NCBI GenBank assembly: GCA_016931225.1
Contig: JAFGFE010000025.1
Span: 1-64,000 of the forward strand
DNA from: Candidatus Zymogenaceae bacterium
GTDB lineage: Bacteria > Desulfobacterota > Zymogenia > Zymogenales > Zymogenaceae
Direction: 5' to 3'
Length of the DNA stretch: 64,000 bases
Shown: positions 1 to 9,199 of the stretch, one piece after another
How positions within the stretch are numbered: position 1 is the first letter of the stretch
How the letters are laid out: the number at the start of each line of letters is the position of its first letter
Notes under the pieces: generated by a model
Told to the model about the DNA's origin: nothing
Databases searched by the model: none
What the model saw: only the letters and a program-made list of their open reading frames with translations
Made by a program: the position numbers and the translations under genes

Positions 1-1
1 C

Positions 2-3000
2 ACGTCCCATGCCGACAGCGACACATCCGCCAATGTGACGGTGAACGAGGCGGTGGTCACGATAGACAAGGACGACGGCACCGGCGGAATAACGGTGGAG
101 GCGGGGGATCTGATCACGTATACGATCCTTCTTGAGAATACCGGTGGCTGGACGGCGTACGACGTTGAGGTGACGGACCTGATTCCGGCGGGGCTCACAT
201 ATGTTACGGGATCGATTACCACCACCTCGGGAACCGCTGATGCCGGCGGTGCTCCGAACCTCTCGTGGAGTATCCCGAGTATCGCGGTGGGACCCGCCAA
301 TGCGGTTGTGTTGTCCTACCAGGTGACGGTGGACGGGACGGTGCAGCCGAATGAGATCCTCTGGAACGACGCCCGGGTTGAGTGGACGAGCATCTCCGGG
401 ACGCCGTCTCCGAACGAGGAGCGAAACGGCACCGACGGCCTGCACAACAGCGGTGTGCTGAACGATTACAGCAACGAGGATGCGGATGACCTGGTGGTGG
501 ATACCGCGGCGAGCATCACGAAGACGCTGACGAATCCTGTAGGCGGCAGCGTGACCATACTTTCCGTGGTGACCTATGAAATCGAGATGGAGCTCCCGGA
601 TGCCACCATCCCGAGCCTGACGATCACCGATCACATGGGTCAGTGGATAGATTATCTCGCCACGACATCGGTGACCATGGGAGGCGTCGCCGTTACCCCC
701 GTATTCAACCGCACCGGCCAGGATCTGACCTGGGAGTTTACGAACCTTGACGCCTCAGGCGGCGGAACGCTGAATATCATCTTCACCGCCGAGGTAATGG
801 ATATAGACGCAAACGACGATCTTGACACCATCCCCAACAGCGCAGAATATTACTATGAGGGATATGGCGCCTACACCCAGACCGGAGGTCCGGTGTCCGC
901 AACGGATCTGACAATCCACGTGCCCGCGCTGACGATCACCAAGACCATCGCAAGCATCATCGGCGTGGACGGCACCGACCGGACCGCCCTGGCCGTGGTC
1001 GAGCCGGGGGACCGGGTGACATACGACATCACCGTCAACAACGTCGGCAGCGGCACCGCCTACGATGTGACAGTGACCGACAGCATCCTGGCGGAGTTCA
1101 CCTATGTTGTGGGATCGGCGACGTCCGGCGGCGGCATCACGGTGTCCGGGCCGAATCCCTTGATATGGACGATAGCAAGCATCCCGGGGTACGGCTCGGA
1201 GACGGTGAGCTTTGAGGTGGATGTCACGAGCAGCGTCGTCGAGGGGAGCGTCTACACGAACTATGCGATTACGACCGGTGAAGACGAGCTGGGCAACACC
1301 ATACCCGCGGACAACACCGATCACGTGCCCGCGGACACCTTCGTCATCGGCACAGGCGGCGTGCCCGAAGACAGCGCAGAAGTGGATGTTACCGCACGAA
1401 CGCCGATCCTGAGCCTCGATAAGGAAGTCATATCGGTCAACGGCATCGCATATCCGGGTCTTTTAACGGTACAGCCGGGCGATTACATCGTCTACCGGGT
1501 GACCGTCAACAACACCGGCACCGGCACCGCCTACGACGTGGATATTTCCGATACGCTGCCCACGGGGTTGGGATACGGCGATCACCTTGCCACGGTTCCG
1601 CCGCCAACGCTCCCGTCCGGCACATATACAGACGCCTCGTGGACCGGGGGATATGCGGGAACCCATGACGGGACCGGAGCGCCGAACCAGCCGTCACCGG
1701 TAACCGGGACCATCACCTGGGACGGCTCGGCGATAAACAATACCGGACACCCCATCGTCACCGGCATTATCCTCACGGGAGGCGCCAGCTACGTGCTGGA
1801 TTACGTGGTGTATGTCAATTCCGGCATCATTCAGGGCCTGCCGGTGGATAACCTGGCGGAGTCAGAATGTATCGACGGGGCGGGTACCACCGTGCCGTCC
1901 AATACCGATACCACCACACTCTTTACTCGGGAGCCCTTCCTGGTGACGGAGAAAGAGGTGACGGCCATCGACGGCGACCCGACAAACACCACCGTGGCCG
2001 TGGTGGGAAGCATCGTTGAATATACCGTCACCATCGAAAACGTCGGTGACGGCGACGCCGTGAATGTGAACATCTACGACACCATGCCCCTGGGCTTCGA
2101 ATACGTGCCGGGAAGCGCCACCATCGGTGATCCCACAGCCATTATACTCGACGAGCTGCAGTGGCTGAACAACTACACGATTCTTTCGGGAGACGTTTTT
2201 ACCTTCACCTTTGAACTGGAGGTGACCGCACGGACGTCCGGAGGCGATCAGATAAACACCATGTGGGTGGAGGGTGAGGACAACGCGGCGACGCCTATCG
2301 TCAAAGACGGATCGGCCATTACGCCGCTGGATACCGACGACGATGATCTGGACACCGCCCCCGTGTATGTAGATATCCCGACGCTGCCGCTGGTGCTGAC
2401 GAAGACGGCGACGCCCAGGTCGGTAGCCCACGGCGGCGTGGTCAGGTATACCGTTACCTTTTCAAACAATAGAAAAATCGAGTTCTACAACGTTACCATC
2501 ACCGATGTCCTGCCGTCGGGATTTACCTATCTGCCGGGTACAAGCATATTGGACGGCGCGACGATCGGCGATCCTTCCGGCGCCGGCACTACAACGCTGA
2601 CCTGGAACATAGGCACCGTGGCGCCGGAGACGACGGTCGTTTTGGAATATCACGCCCTGGCGTCCCACGCCGCCTCATCGGGTGCGAATGTCAACAACGT
2701 AACCCTCAATATGGTTGACGGCGCGGGAAGAAAGTACAAACTCACAGCAAACGCCACCGTTTCGATAAAGAGGGGTGTGGCGTTTCCGCTGGCAAGCATG
2801 ATCATGCCGGCGCTGCCTTCCACAGGCACCACACCTGGTGACACGGAGGGGTGGGGAGAGCGCCCCGGCGAGCGACGTGAAGGGGAGGAAGAGGAGGAGT
2901 CTGAACGGCTGTATAAGTGCTGCCTGGATGTCAGGAAGATCGCCATTCGATCGCAGGATTTCGGAGATTCGCTGCCCGGATATCCAGAGATCTATTACCA

Positions 3001-6000
3001 GACGGATATCGCCATGTACGCCGCGACTGAGCTCTTTATCATTGAGGATTACCTGTCGAAACGGCTGGCGCTCAACGGCATCGATCCGGATGGGGAATAC
3101 CTGATGACCGGGCTTTATAACCGCGTGGTGGAAAAGCTCGGCGAGTATGCACAGTATAACCTCGGCAATGTCACCATGCAGTCTGAGCTGGGCATCCCGA
3201 TGCGGTTCTCGCCGGTCATGCGGGAGACCATCCGGGAAAACGGCGTCAGCCCCGAGACGGCGGCGAAGATGTTGCTTTCCGATATGGCAAGGGCGGCGGG
3301 ACTGGACGAGGTGCCGAAGATCGAGCCGATCTTCCTTGAATATTTCGGTTCCTATCCATACCTGGAAGACAAGATCGTTTCCGGCGAGCTGGCATGGAGC
3401 GAGGGATTGATGGATAAGAACATCATGCCCGCGGCGCTGGGGATGACGCTTTTGCGTACGTCCCACCAGTTGCCCGAATTCCTTGAAAGCGCCGATCCCA
3501 TGAATCGCTTCTTCGGCAGGCTCATGTTGATGCTGTCTTTGGAGAAGCTGGAGGTGATGTCTTCGGAGATGATGGTGACGGCGGAATTTTCGCCGCCGGT
3601 GAAATATCTTCCCCATTACAGCCAAATCGAGATGAACGAGGCCGACGGTACCCTGGACTGGACAGTGGTGGATGAAACAAGCAGCCTGTATGATCATGCG
3701 TCGATGCTATGGGGTCTGTCGAAATTCAGGAGCGTGCTGCTCCACTCGAGCGATCCGGATGTGCGGGCGTCCCTGGATGTCGTCACCGAACGCCTGGGTG
3801 AGGTGTATACCGCTTTTGAGTCGGTCCATTACGATGAAGAAACCGGCGAATACAAGAGCCTGCATGCCCCCGGCGGCGGTGATGACGAGCGGATGGTAAC
3901 CGCCCTCGACCTCGGATACACGGTGCTGGCCATGAGATCCATCTACAACGACAACAGGGATCTCAGGATGAACAGCCACGAGCCGATGCGCAGGATCGTG
4001 GATATCTGCGACTTTATGATAGAGAACATGATCTCAAAGCTGGACGGCGGTGTCTATACCTCATACGACTATGCAGAGGGCGCCCCGGATACCGGAACGA
4101 AGCGCACTCTGGTGGACAATTCCTTGGCGATCCGCGCATTCCTGAGCGCATATGTCATTACCGGGGACGAGAAATATCGTAAAGCCGCCCTGGACGTCTA
4201 TGACTTCATGGTGGAAAACATCTGGGTGGAGGAGCATGAGATATTCGCCGACGAAGAGCGGTGGGACTACGACGTGGTGATGACGCCGCAGAATATCGGC
4301 GCCACCATGGGGGCCCTCAGGGAACTGACCCTCTACGGTGACGATCGGGAGATCATCGATTATCTGGATCGCATGTCCTTGTTGACCGAGCGTATTCTCG
4401 ATCAGTCACAGCTCCAGCTCTATGAGAATCGGTTCTTCCCGTGGCATTCACCGGTTACTCTCATACCGGAAGATCCCAACGGCCGCTCGTACATCAAACC
4501 GATTATCACGCCGATTCGGGATCGGAGCATTACCCGTGATCTGGCCCCGATCCTGGTGCGGAAGATGGTGCTGAACCTGACTCCCGGAGGCGCGATGGCG
4601 ACCGGCAATGAGGATAAGATATATGATTTTGCCAAGTGGAAGTCGGACCTCAGATATGAGGTGCCGGACCTGATCGCAAGCAGTATTGTGGACGATACCT
4701 TCGAGACCGATACCGGCATGTATTTCTCATCGCTCATTCACGACTATCGGGATAACCTGAACGACGAACTGCCGACATACAATCCCTATATCGCCGATCC
4801 GGAGATTCAGACGTACGGCGCGTATCTGAGCGACGAGGTGTCGCGCTTCAATATAAAGAATCTGACCATTAACTCGCGAATGGGTATTGAGTTGGTTGAG
4901 TCCTCGCTGGTCGCGGACCTTGCGGACGACCGGAGAATGAATTCGGACGATTACCTGGAGGCGTTCCTGAACGCACGGGTGCCTCAGATGGATGACGAAT
5001 ATGAATCCACCTTCCTGGCCCCGATTTTCGGTAAGATTAAGGGATTGACGGGAGCGGGCGTTGAGGATCGATTCGGACATGTCATTTATCTGGAATATGC
5101 ATCGGGAAAACCCTTCTACACCGACGACATCGCCGGCGGGTGGGATGAAGACACCTTTGATGAAAGTCTCAGGATTTCCTCCATCGCCCAGACGATGATC
5201 AGGCAGATCATGCTCATCGAGGATTACGAGAACAGGGATGATCTCTTCAGTGGGGATATATTCGTCAGAGACATCATGGTGCTCACCGCGGCGGCCAAGA
5301 GGAGGTTCTTATCGGATCTTGCGGCGCATACCGAGGAGAATGGAATCAATCACATTCCACATACCTTCGACATGGTGTGGGATGACGATCTGGATCGTTA
5401 TCTGCCTCATACAATCGATTCGGAAAGCGACCTGTTTGATCATGTATCTCTGATATGGGCCATGGCGCTGTGGATCGATTCCAGGGACAAGGGACTGTTC
5501 GACCGCTATGACGCATATCTCGATGACAGGGAGGCGGACGAGGAATTTCTCAATGAGTGCATAGACGATCTGCTTGAGAATCATTACAGCGAGGCACACG
5601 GAACCCTGGTGACCGGAAGCGTCGACACCATAGAGGTGAGCAGGGCGCTGGATATCCTGACGCGGGCGGCGGCACTCCTGCCGGACGGTGAAACGAAGGA
5701 ACGCCTGACAACCCTGATCGAGCATCAGGCCGAATACATCATCAATAACATCCTGACGGACGAGGGAACCGTGCCCTTGGTGGAATTCGGAGGAGAGGTG
5801 CCCTACGAAACCCAGTGTCTGATGGAGCGTCTCGGCACCCATGTCTTCCCGATGCTGGCGGTGCTGGAGGCGTACGAAGTGACCGGGAACGAGCGATTTC
5901 TGAATGAAGTGATGCCTGCGTTTCTCCGATTCGATAAGGATAAATGGGTCCAGGAGTTGGGGCTCTATCTCTCCACGGGAACGGTCTACAAACAGGACGA

Positions 6001-6697
6001 CTGGTCAAAGGTGGAGCTTGAATACACGAACACCGAGCTGATATCAACGATCCTTCTCATATCGGCGCTCCAGCCCTATATGGAAGGTGAGGATAAGATC
6101 CTGGCGGCGTTCCACATGACGACGTTCATGAATCGCCTCTTGGAGATTTCCAGCCTCGAACGATACCCGGGCAATGATGAATCACATATGGAGATATTCA
6201 GCCCGCAGATTATCAGAAAAGTCAAGATTGTTCTCGAAGAGTCTGAAGGCAGCGGCGAGCCGGGAGCTGTTTTTACCTTCCTCATCGCGGTCGATACCGC
6301 GTGCGATTTCGATACCGATATCGATCACGGGCTGTCCCGCGTTCGGATAGAGGATACGATTCCGGAAGGATTCCACTATGTGGCGGGAAGCACCACCATA
6401 AACGGGAGGCCGTCTCCGGATCCGGTGGGAACGAAGACCCTGAATTGGTATACGCCGTCCATCGGCAATGACAGCGTCCTGATCATCAGGTATCAGCTCA
6501 TCGCGGACCCGGACAGCCCCCCCGGATACTACGTGAACGACTTGGATGTGATCTCGTTCTGGGAGTACCAGGGAGAGCTCTATCCCTGCGACGAAATGGG
6601 GATAGAGGAGACGATACGGCTTTTCGACGATATGTGGATTGATGCCGAAGAGGAGTGTATTCCCTGTCGATATGGTGAAATGACCCTACCGCAATAG
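2..6697 (+). CDS. Giant DUF11-repeat surface protein with a large helical region (5' end outside window)
   Basis: The frame is open to the left edge, so the gene is 5'-truncated by the window; at least 2231 codons are visible. Residue numbers count from a GTG at 35. Six DUF11-like beta-sandwich repeats fill about residues 1-915, each with the pattern of a Lys/Thr-rich start, a GD.VTY.I...N.G....YDV...D.LP.G..Y.PGS core and a closing strand. A charged Pro/Gly/Glu linker (about 930-957) leads into about 1100 mainly alpha-helical residues with repeated features such as GDEKYRKAALDVYDFM and GNERFLNEVMPAFLRF. These resemble helical-hairpin (alpha/alpha) toroid folds of glycosidases and epimerases. 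A seventh DUF11-like unit lies at about 2058-2190. No C-terminal anchor or sorting signal is seen. DUF11 modules are typical of exported cell-surface proteins. The catalytic role, if any, of the helical part is unknown. Confidence 0.8.
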   Translation, partial: TSHADSDTSANVTVNEAVVTIDKDDGTGGITVEAGDLITYTILLENTGGWTAYDVEVTDLIPAGLTYVTGSITTTSGTADAGGAPNLSWSIPSIAVGPANAVVLSYQVTVDGTVQPNEILWNDARVEWTSISGTPSPNEERNGTDGLHNSGVLNDYSNEDADDLVVDTAASITKTLTNPVGGSVTILSVVTYEIEMELPDATIPSLTITDHMGQWIDYLATTSVTMGGVAVTPVFNRTGQDLTWEFTNLDASGGGTLNIIFTAEVMDIDANDDLDTIPNSAEYYYEGYGAYTQTGGPVSATDLTIHVPALTITKTIASIIGVDGTDRTALAVVEPGDRVTYDITVNNVGSGTAYDVTVTDSILAEFTYVVGSATSGGGITVSGPNPLIWTIASIPGYGSETVSFEVDVTSSVVEGSVYTNYAITTGEDELGNTIPADNTDHVPADTFVIGTGGVPEDSAEVDVTARTPILSLDKEVISVNGIAYPGLLTVQPGDYIVYRVTVNNTGTGTAYDVDISDTLPTGLGYGDHLATVPPPTLPSGTYTDASWTGGYAGTHDGTGAPNQPSPVTGTITWDGSAINNTGHPIVTGIILTGGASYVLDYVVYVNSGIIQGLPVDNLAESECIDGAGTTVPSNTDTTTLFTREPFLVTEKEVTAIDGDPTNTTVAVVGSIVEYTVTIENVGDGDAVNVNIYDTMPLGFEYVPGSATIGDPTAIILDELQWLNNYTILSGDVFTFTFELEVTARTSGGDQINTMWVEGEDNAATPIVKDGSAITPLDTDDDDLDTAPVYVDIPTLPLVLTKTATPRSVAHGGVVRYTVTFSNNRKIEFYNVTITDVLPSGFTYLPGTSILDGATIGDPSGAGTTTLTWNIGTVAPETTVVLEYHALASHAASSGANVNNVTLNMVDGAGRKYKLTANATVSIKRGVAFPLASMIMPALPSTGTTPGDTEGWGERPGERREGEEEEESERLYKCCLDVRKIAIRSQDFGDSLPGYPEIYYQTDIAMYAATELFIIEDYLSKRLALNGIDPDGEYLMTGLYNRVVEKLGEYAQYNLGNVTMQSELGIPMRFSPVMRETIRENGVSPETAAKMLLSDMARAAGLDEVPKIEPIFLEYFGSYPYLEDKIVSGELAWSEGLMDKNIMPAALGMTLLRTSHQLPEFLESADPMNRFFGRLMLMLSLEKLEVMSSEMMVTAEFSPPVKYLPHYSQIEMNEADGTLDWTVVDETSSLYDHASMLWGLSKFRSVLLHSSDPDVRASLDVVTERLGEVYTAFESVHYDEETGEYKSLHAPGGGDDERMVTALDLGYTVLAMRSIYNDNRDLRMNSHEPMRRIVDICDFMIENMISKLDGGVYTSYDYAEGAPDTGTKRTLVDNSLAIRAFLSAYVITGDEKYRKAALDVYDFMVENIWVEEHEIFADEERWDYDVVMTPQNIGATMGALRELTLYGDDREIIDYLDRMSLLTERILDQSQLQLYENRFFPWHSPVTLIPEDPNGRSYIKPIITPIRDRSITRDLAPILVRKMVLNLTPGGAMATGNEDKIYDFAKWKSDLRYEVPDLIASSIVDDTFETDTGMYFSSLIHDYRDNLNDELPTYNPYIADPEIQTYGAYLSDEVSRFNIKNLTINSRMGIELVESSLVADLADDRRMNSDDYLEAFLNARVPQMDDEYESTFLAPIFGKIKGLTGAGVEDRFGHVIYLEYASGKPFYTDDIAGGWDEDTFDESLRISSIAQTMIRQIMLIEDYENRDDLFSGDIFVRDIMVLTAAAKRRFLSDLAAHTEENGINHIPHTFDMVWDDDLDRYLPHTIDSESDLFDHVSLIWAMALWIDSRDKGLFDRYDAYLDDREADEEFLNECIDDLLENHYSEAHGTLVTGSVDTIEVSRALDILTRAAALLPDGETKERLTTLIEHQAEYIINNILTDEGTVPLVEFGGEVPYETQCLMERLGTHVFPMLAVLEAYEVTGNERFLNEVMPAFLRFDKDKWVQELGLYLSTGTVYKQDDWSKVELEYTNTELISTILLISALQPYMEGEDKILAAFHMTTFMNRLLEISSLERYPGNDESHMEIFSPQIIRKVKIVLEESEGSGEPGAVFTFLIAVDTACDFDTDIDHGLSRVRIEDTIPEGFHYVAGSTTINGRPSPDPVGTKTLNWYTPSIGNDSVLIIRYQLIADPDSPPGYYVNDLDVISFWEYQGELYPCDEMGIEETIRLFDDMWIDAEEECIPCRYGEMTLPQ

Positions 6698-6743
6698 AGA
6701 AAAAGCTCCGATTTTATCGGATACAGGGGCTGGGAGGAAGATA

Positions 6744-6774
6744 ATATGACCGAAGGATTTTCCTTCGGTCATAT
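6744..6774 (+). terminator. Perfect 14-bp hairpin after the DUF11 gene
   Basis: Arms ATATGACCGAAGGA and TCCTTCGGTCATAT flank a 3-nt loop, 46 bp after the stop codon. There is no T-run after it, so it may be a Rho-independent terminator of weak type or a 3'-end protecting hairpin. Confidence 0.4.
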
Positions 6775-6830
6775 GTCAAAATAATGGTACAGAACATGAA
6801 CATATATAGAAAAATATGAATAAATAAAAA

Positions 6831-6859
6831 TTGACATATGTGATATTCTCACATATACT
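6831..6859 (+). promoter_or_regulatory. Sigma70-type promoter with embedded palindrome, for the FHA gene
   Basis: TTGACA at 6831-6836, a 17-bp spacer and TATACT at 6854-6859 form a near-consensus promoter. A perfect palindrome ATATGTGA-N5-TCACATAT covers 6836-6856, that is the spacer and the first half of the -10 box. A protein bound there would block RNA polymerase, so this is a good repressor operator candidate. The 5' leader to the start codon would be about 87 nt. Confidence 0.7.
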
Positions 6860-6952
6860 AAAAATCCAGCCTGTTTTTGCACCGTGTTCAGACGTCTATT
6901 CAGACGATTCCAAAAATCGGCGTGAAGCGCCTCGATGTATTGGTAGTGTGGC

Positions 6953-7903
6953 ATGAAATCCTTCCTTATCACCTATGATGACGGTACAGTAAGACGGCTC
7001 TCCATAGACGAGGACGTGTCCCGCTTTACCGTGGGGAGGGAGAAGCAAAATAATATCGTCATACATGATGACCGTATGTCCCGGGAACACGGCGTCTTCG
7101 AGGTTTCTCTTGACGGGATTGTGTATCGTGACAGCAGCAGGAACGGGAGCCTGGTGAATGGACGAGTGGTAAAAAACAGCGCCGTGTGGATGTATCCCGG
7201 GGATTCCATAGAGCTTTTCGGCGCGATGGTTTTATACGAAAACGACGGCACATCGAGCGATACGACGGGAAGGCTGAGCATCGAGTCGGACACCCCGTCG
7301 GTGCCCATTATGATGCAGGGGATATCGCCGCAGAGAAGGCTGCTGGCGGCAGTCGTCATTATTCTGATTCTGTCGGTGGTGGCGATTACTCTGGTATTTT
7401 TCATCAAGGAACGGCGTGAATTCCGCATCGATCCGGAAGGAACGATCGCACCGACGGGGACGGAATCGGTCGATACGGGAATCTCGATGGCGGATGAAAT
7501 ACCGGGATTGATGATTCTGGAATTTTACGCCGGCATCATTGCAGAAGAGGACGACCGGTTCGTTATCCTTGAAGAGACCACGACCATTCCACGGGTTCCC
7601 GGCACTCTCTTCGGTGTTTGTTTTCGATACGACGTCATTAACGGAGAGCCGGTGGAGTATTTCCAGGATGAGCAGTATCCATCATTCCCAAATACCTGGG
7701 AGGGATGGTCGGAAGGAAGCGGCGCCTTCACGCCGTTTCCGGATGCGCACAGGGCGGAGTATCGCACGACCCTCTCCCCGGAAGAGGATGCGGCGGCCAG
7801 GGTATGGTACGTAGACGAGGAGTACCCGCTGGGTGAGATGACCTGGGAGGTCTACTTCAATGATGTCCTGTATCGAACGATTACGTTCACGGTGGTGGAG
7901 TAG
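6953..7903 (+). CDS. FHA-domain protein with one transmembrane segment
   Basis: 316 residues. Residues 1-95 form a forkhead-associated (phosphothreonine-binding) domain: FTVGREKQNNIVI, the SREHGVF strand and the RNGSLVNG turn are the conserved GR, SxxH and NG positions. A short linker is followed by a hydrophobic membrane segment at about 124-148 (LLAAVVIILILSVV) with basic residues on both sides, then an acidic domain of about 165 residues outside the membrane that I do not recognise. The FHA part is predicted cytoplasmic, so the protein could read a Ser/Thr-kinase signal inside and act on the envelope. No kinase or phosphatase is adjacent. The ATG has no strong ribosome-binding site. It stands alone between its own promoter and terminator. 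Confidence 0.8.
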   Translation: MKSFLITYDDGTVRRLSIDEDVSRFTVGREKQNNIVIHDDRMSREHGVFEVSLDGIVYRDSSRNGSLVNGRVVKNSAVWMYPGDSIELFGAMVLYENDGTSSDTTGRLSIESDTPSVPIMMQGISPQRRLLAAVVIILILSVVAITLVFFIKERREFRIDPEGTIAPTGTESVDTGISMADEIPGLMILEFYAGIIAEEDDRFVILEETTTIPRVPGTLFGVCFRYDVINGEPVEYFQDEQYPSFPNTWEGWSEGSGAFTPFPDAHRAEYRTTLSPEEDAAARVWYVDEEYPLGEMTWEVYFNDVLYRTITFTVVE

Positions 7904-7940
7904 GGCGCGATACAACCCAATGATGGGTGTGAGTTATCAT

Positions 7941-7969
7941 AACGGGACGGAGAAAACCGCCCCGTTTTT
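7941..7969 (+). terminator. Intrinsic terminator of the FHA gene
   Basis: AACGGGACGG and CCGCCCCGTT form a 10-bp stem with one mismatch, directly followed by a T-run. Confidence 0.75.
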
Positions 7970-8227
7970 CATTATAGTTAACCAAAGTCCGGTTTTTCCA
8001 AAAGAAAACGGTTTTAAGGCACCTACCGCGTATCGGGTCCGAATGATCTCTCCATCAGACGGCATATCCGATATGACTATTTTCATCAGTAGACTGATCT
8101 TAACGACCTCTTGTGGTTTTAGCTGAGGCCGGATGATCATCATTTCGGCGTATTAAACGTAACCGACGGTCAGAGGAAGATGTCGCATAGATCTGTATCT
8201 CAGGAAGAGGGATTCGGACTTTTCTCG

Positions 8228-8256
8228 TTGACAAAAAGGTATCGGGTCGGTATGAA
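8228..8256 (+). promoter_or_regulatory. Sigma70-type promoter of the GNAT gene
   Basis: TTGACA at 8228-8233, a 17-bp spacer and TATGAA at 8251-8256; the start codon is about 90 nt downstream. Confidence 0.55.
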
Positions 8257-8348
8257 ACATATGTCAGGAGGGAAAAGCCGAATGGTGAAATATCATCTCC
8301 GGCCGGCTTTCATTCGGAGCCCATCGATCAGGTACAGGAGAGTAACAG

Positions 8349-8975
8349 ATGTCACATGCCCGTAACGATACCGTCCGAAGACAGCCGACGATCGTGACGA
8401 AAAGACTTGTCCTTCGGCCATTTCGCAACGCGGATGTCTCCCGGCTGGCCGAGCTCGCAAACGACAGGCGTATCGCACAGAAGACGCTTCTCATCCCCCA
8501 TCCATACACGGAACAGACGGCGCGGGAGTGGATTGCGACACATCGGGGAAAATTCGAGAGGGGGGAGGATGTGGTGTTCGCCGTCACGACCGGAAATGAC
8601 GAGGAGCCGATCGGCGCTGTGGGCCTGAGCATTTTCCACGAACACAACAGGGGGGAGATCGGGTATTGGATGGGGGTGCCGTACTGGAATCAGGGATACT
8701 GCACCGAGGCCGCCCGGGCGATGCTGGCCTACGGCTTTGAGGAGCTGAATCTTCATAAGATATGTGCAAATCATTTTGCAACAAATCCCGCATCGGGGCG
8801 GGTGATGGCGAATATCGGCATGACCCGGGAGGGGGTTTTCAAGAGCCATATCGAGAAGTGGGGTGAATATGAGGATATGGTCTGTTATGGGATTTTAAAA
8901 TCCGAATATGTGAGCGGAGTATCACGGCAAGGCTCTGAGGGATGTAGCCCGTCCCGTACCGATATGGGGGAGTGA
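8349..8975 (+). CDS. GNAT family N-acetyltransferase (RimJ/RimL type)
   Basis: 208 residues. The order of motifs is that of RimJ/RimL-like acetyltransferases: TKRLVLRPFRNADVSRL near residue 18, a central IGAVGLSIFHEHNRGEIGYWM strand pair split by a turn, and the acetyl-CoA site region YWNQGYCTEAARAML, then the usual LHKICANHFATNPASGRVM helix. This subfamily acetylates alpha-amino groups of ribosomal proteins, antibiotics or small amines; the substrate here cannot be told. An AGGAG lies upstream of the ATG. The gene is monocistronic, with its own promoter and a strong terminator. Confidence 0.88.
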   Translation: MSHARNDTVRRQPTIVTKRLVLRPFRNADVSRLAELANDRRIAQKTLLIPHPYTEQTAREWIATHRGKFERGEDVVFAVTTGNDEEPIGAVGLSIFHEHNRGEIGYWMGVPYWNQGYCTEAARAMLAYGFEELNLHKICANHFATNPASGRVMANIGMTREGVFKSHIEKWGEYEDMVCYGILKSEYVSGVSRQGSEGCSPSRTDMGE

Positions 8976-9107
8976 ACGGTGGACGTGTGAAACAGAAGTT
9001 GTTCGACACTTTTAGGAACCACAATTTTTCACATGGTGTTTTCGCTTCGGTATGGTATAATTTTTTCAGGGGGTGAGGGCGGATCCGCGCTTTTTGAAAG
9101 TATAGGG

Positions 9108-9130
9108 ACACCACAACAGTGGTGTTTTTT
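9108..9130 (+). terminator. Intrinsic terminator after the GNAT gene
   Basis: ACACCAC-AACA-GTGGTGT stem-loop followed by an unbroken T-run (9125-9130). Confidence 0.85.
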
Positions 9131-9199
9131 AGTATGAGGTGCGGGTTCAAAAGGGCGTCTCGGCGTTATGCTTAAGTACCTACGGAAGGTTTGTCTTTC

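Larger units (their letters stand above)
7904..8348. other. Non-coding interval between the FHA and GNAT genes
   Basis: It holds an intrinsic terminator near its left end and a promoter at 8228-8256. The middle part (about 7970-8227) shows no convincing gene, RNA or repeat. Confidence 0.6.

Noticed and set aside
2675-3697. Long antisense open frame (340 codons) against the DUF11 gene
   Set aside because: It is the codon-bias shadow of the sense gene: rich in His, Arg and Gln, no ribosome-binding site and no known domain.
7937-8143. 68-codon minus-strand frame between the FHA and GNAT genes
   Set aside because: It covers the terminator hairpin, lacks a ribosome-binding site and has no recognisable family.
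9053-9061. TGGTATAAT extended -10 upstream of the aldehyde oxidoreductase
   Set aside because: It lies before the strong terminator at 9108-9130, so transcription from it would stop before the gene unless an attenuator is at work. No molybdenum/tungsten cofactor riboswitch could be recognised in the leader.
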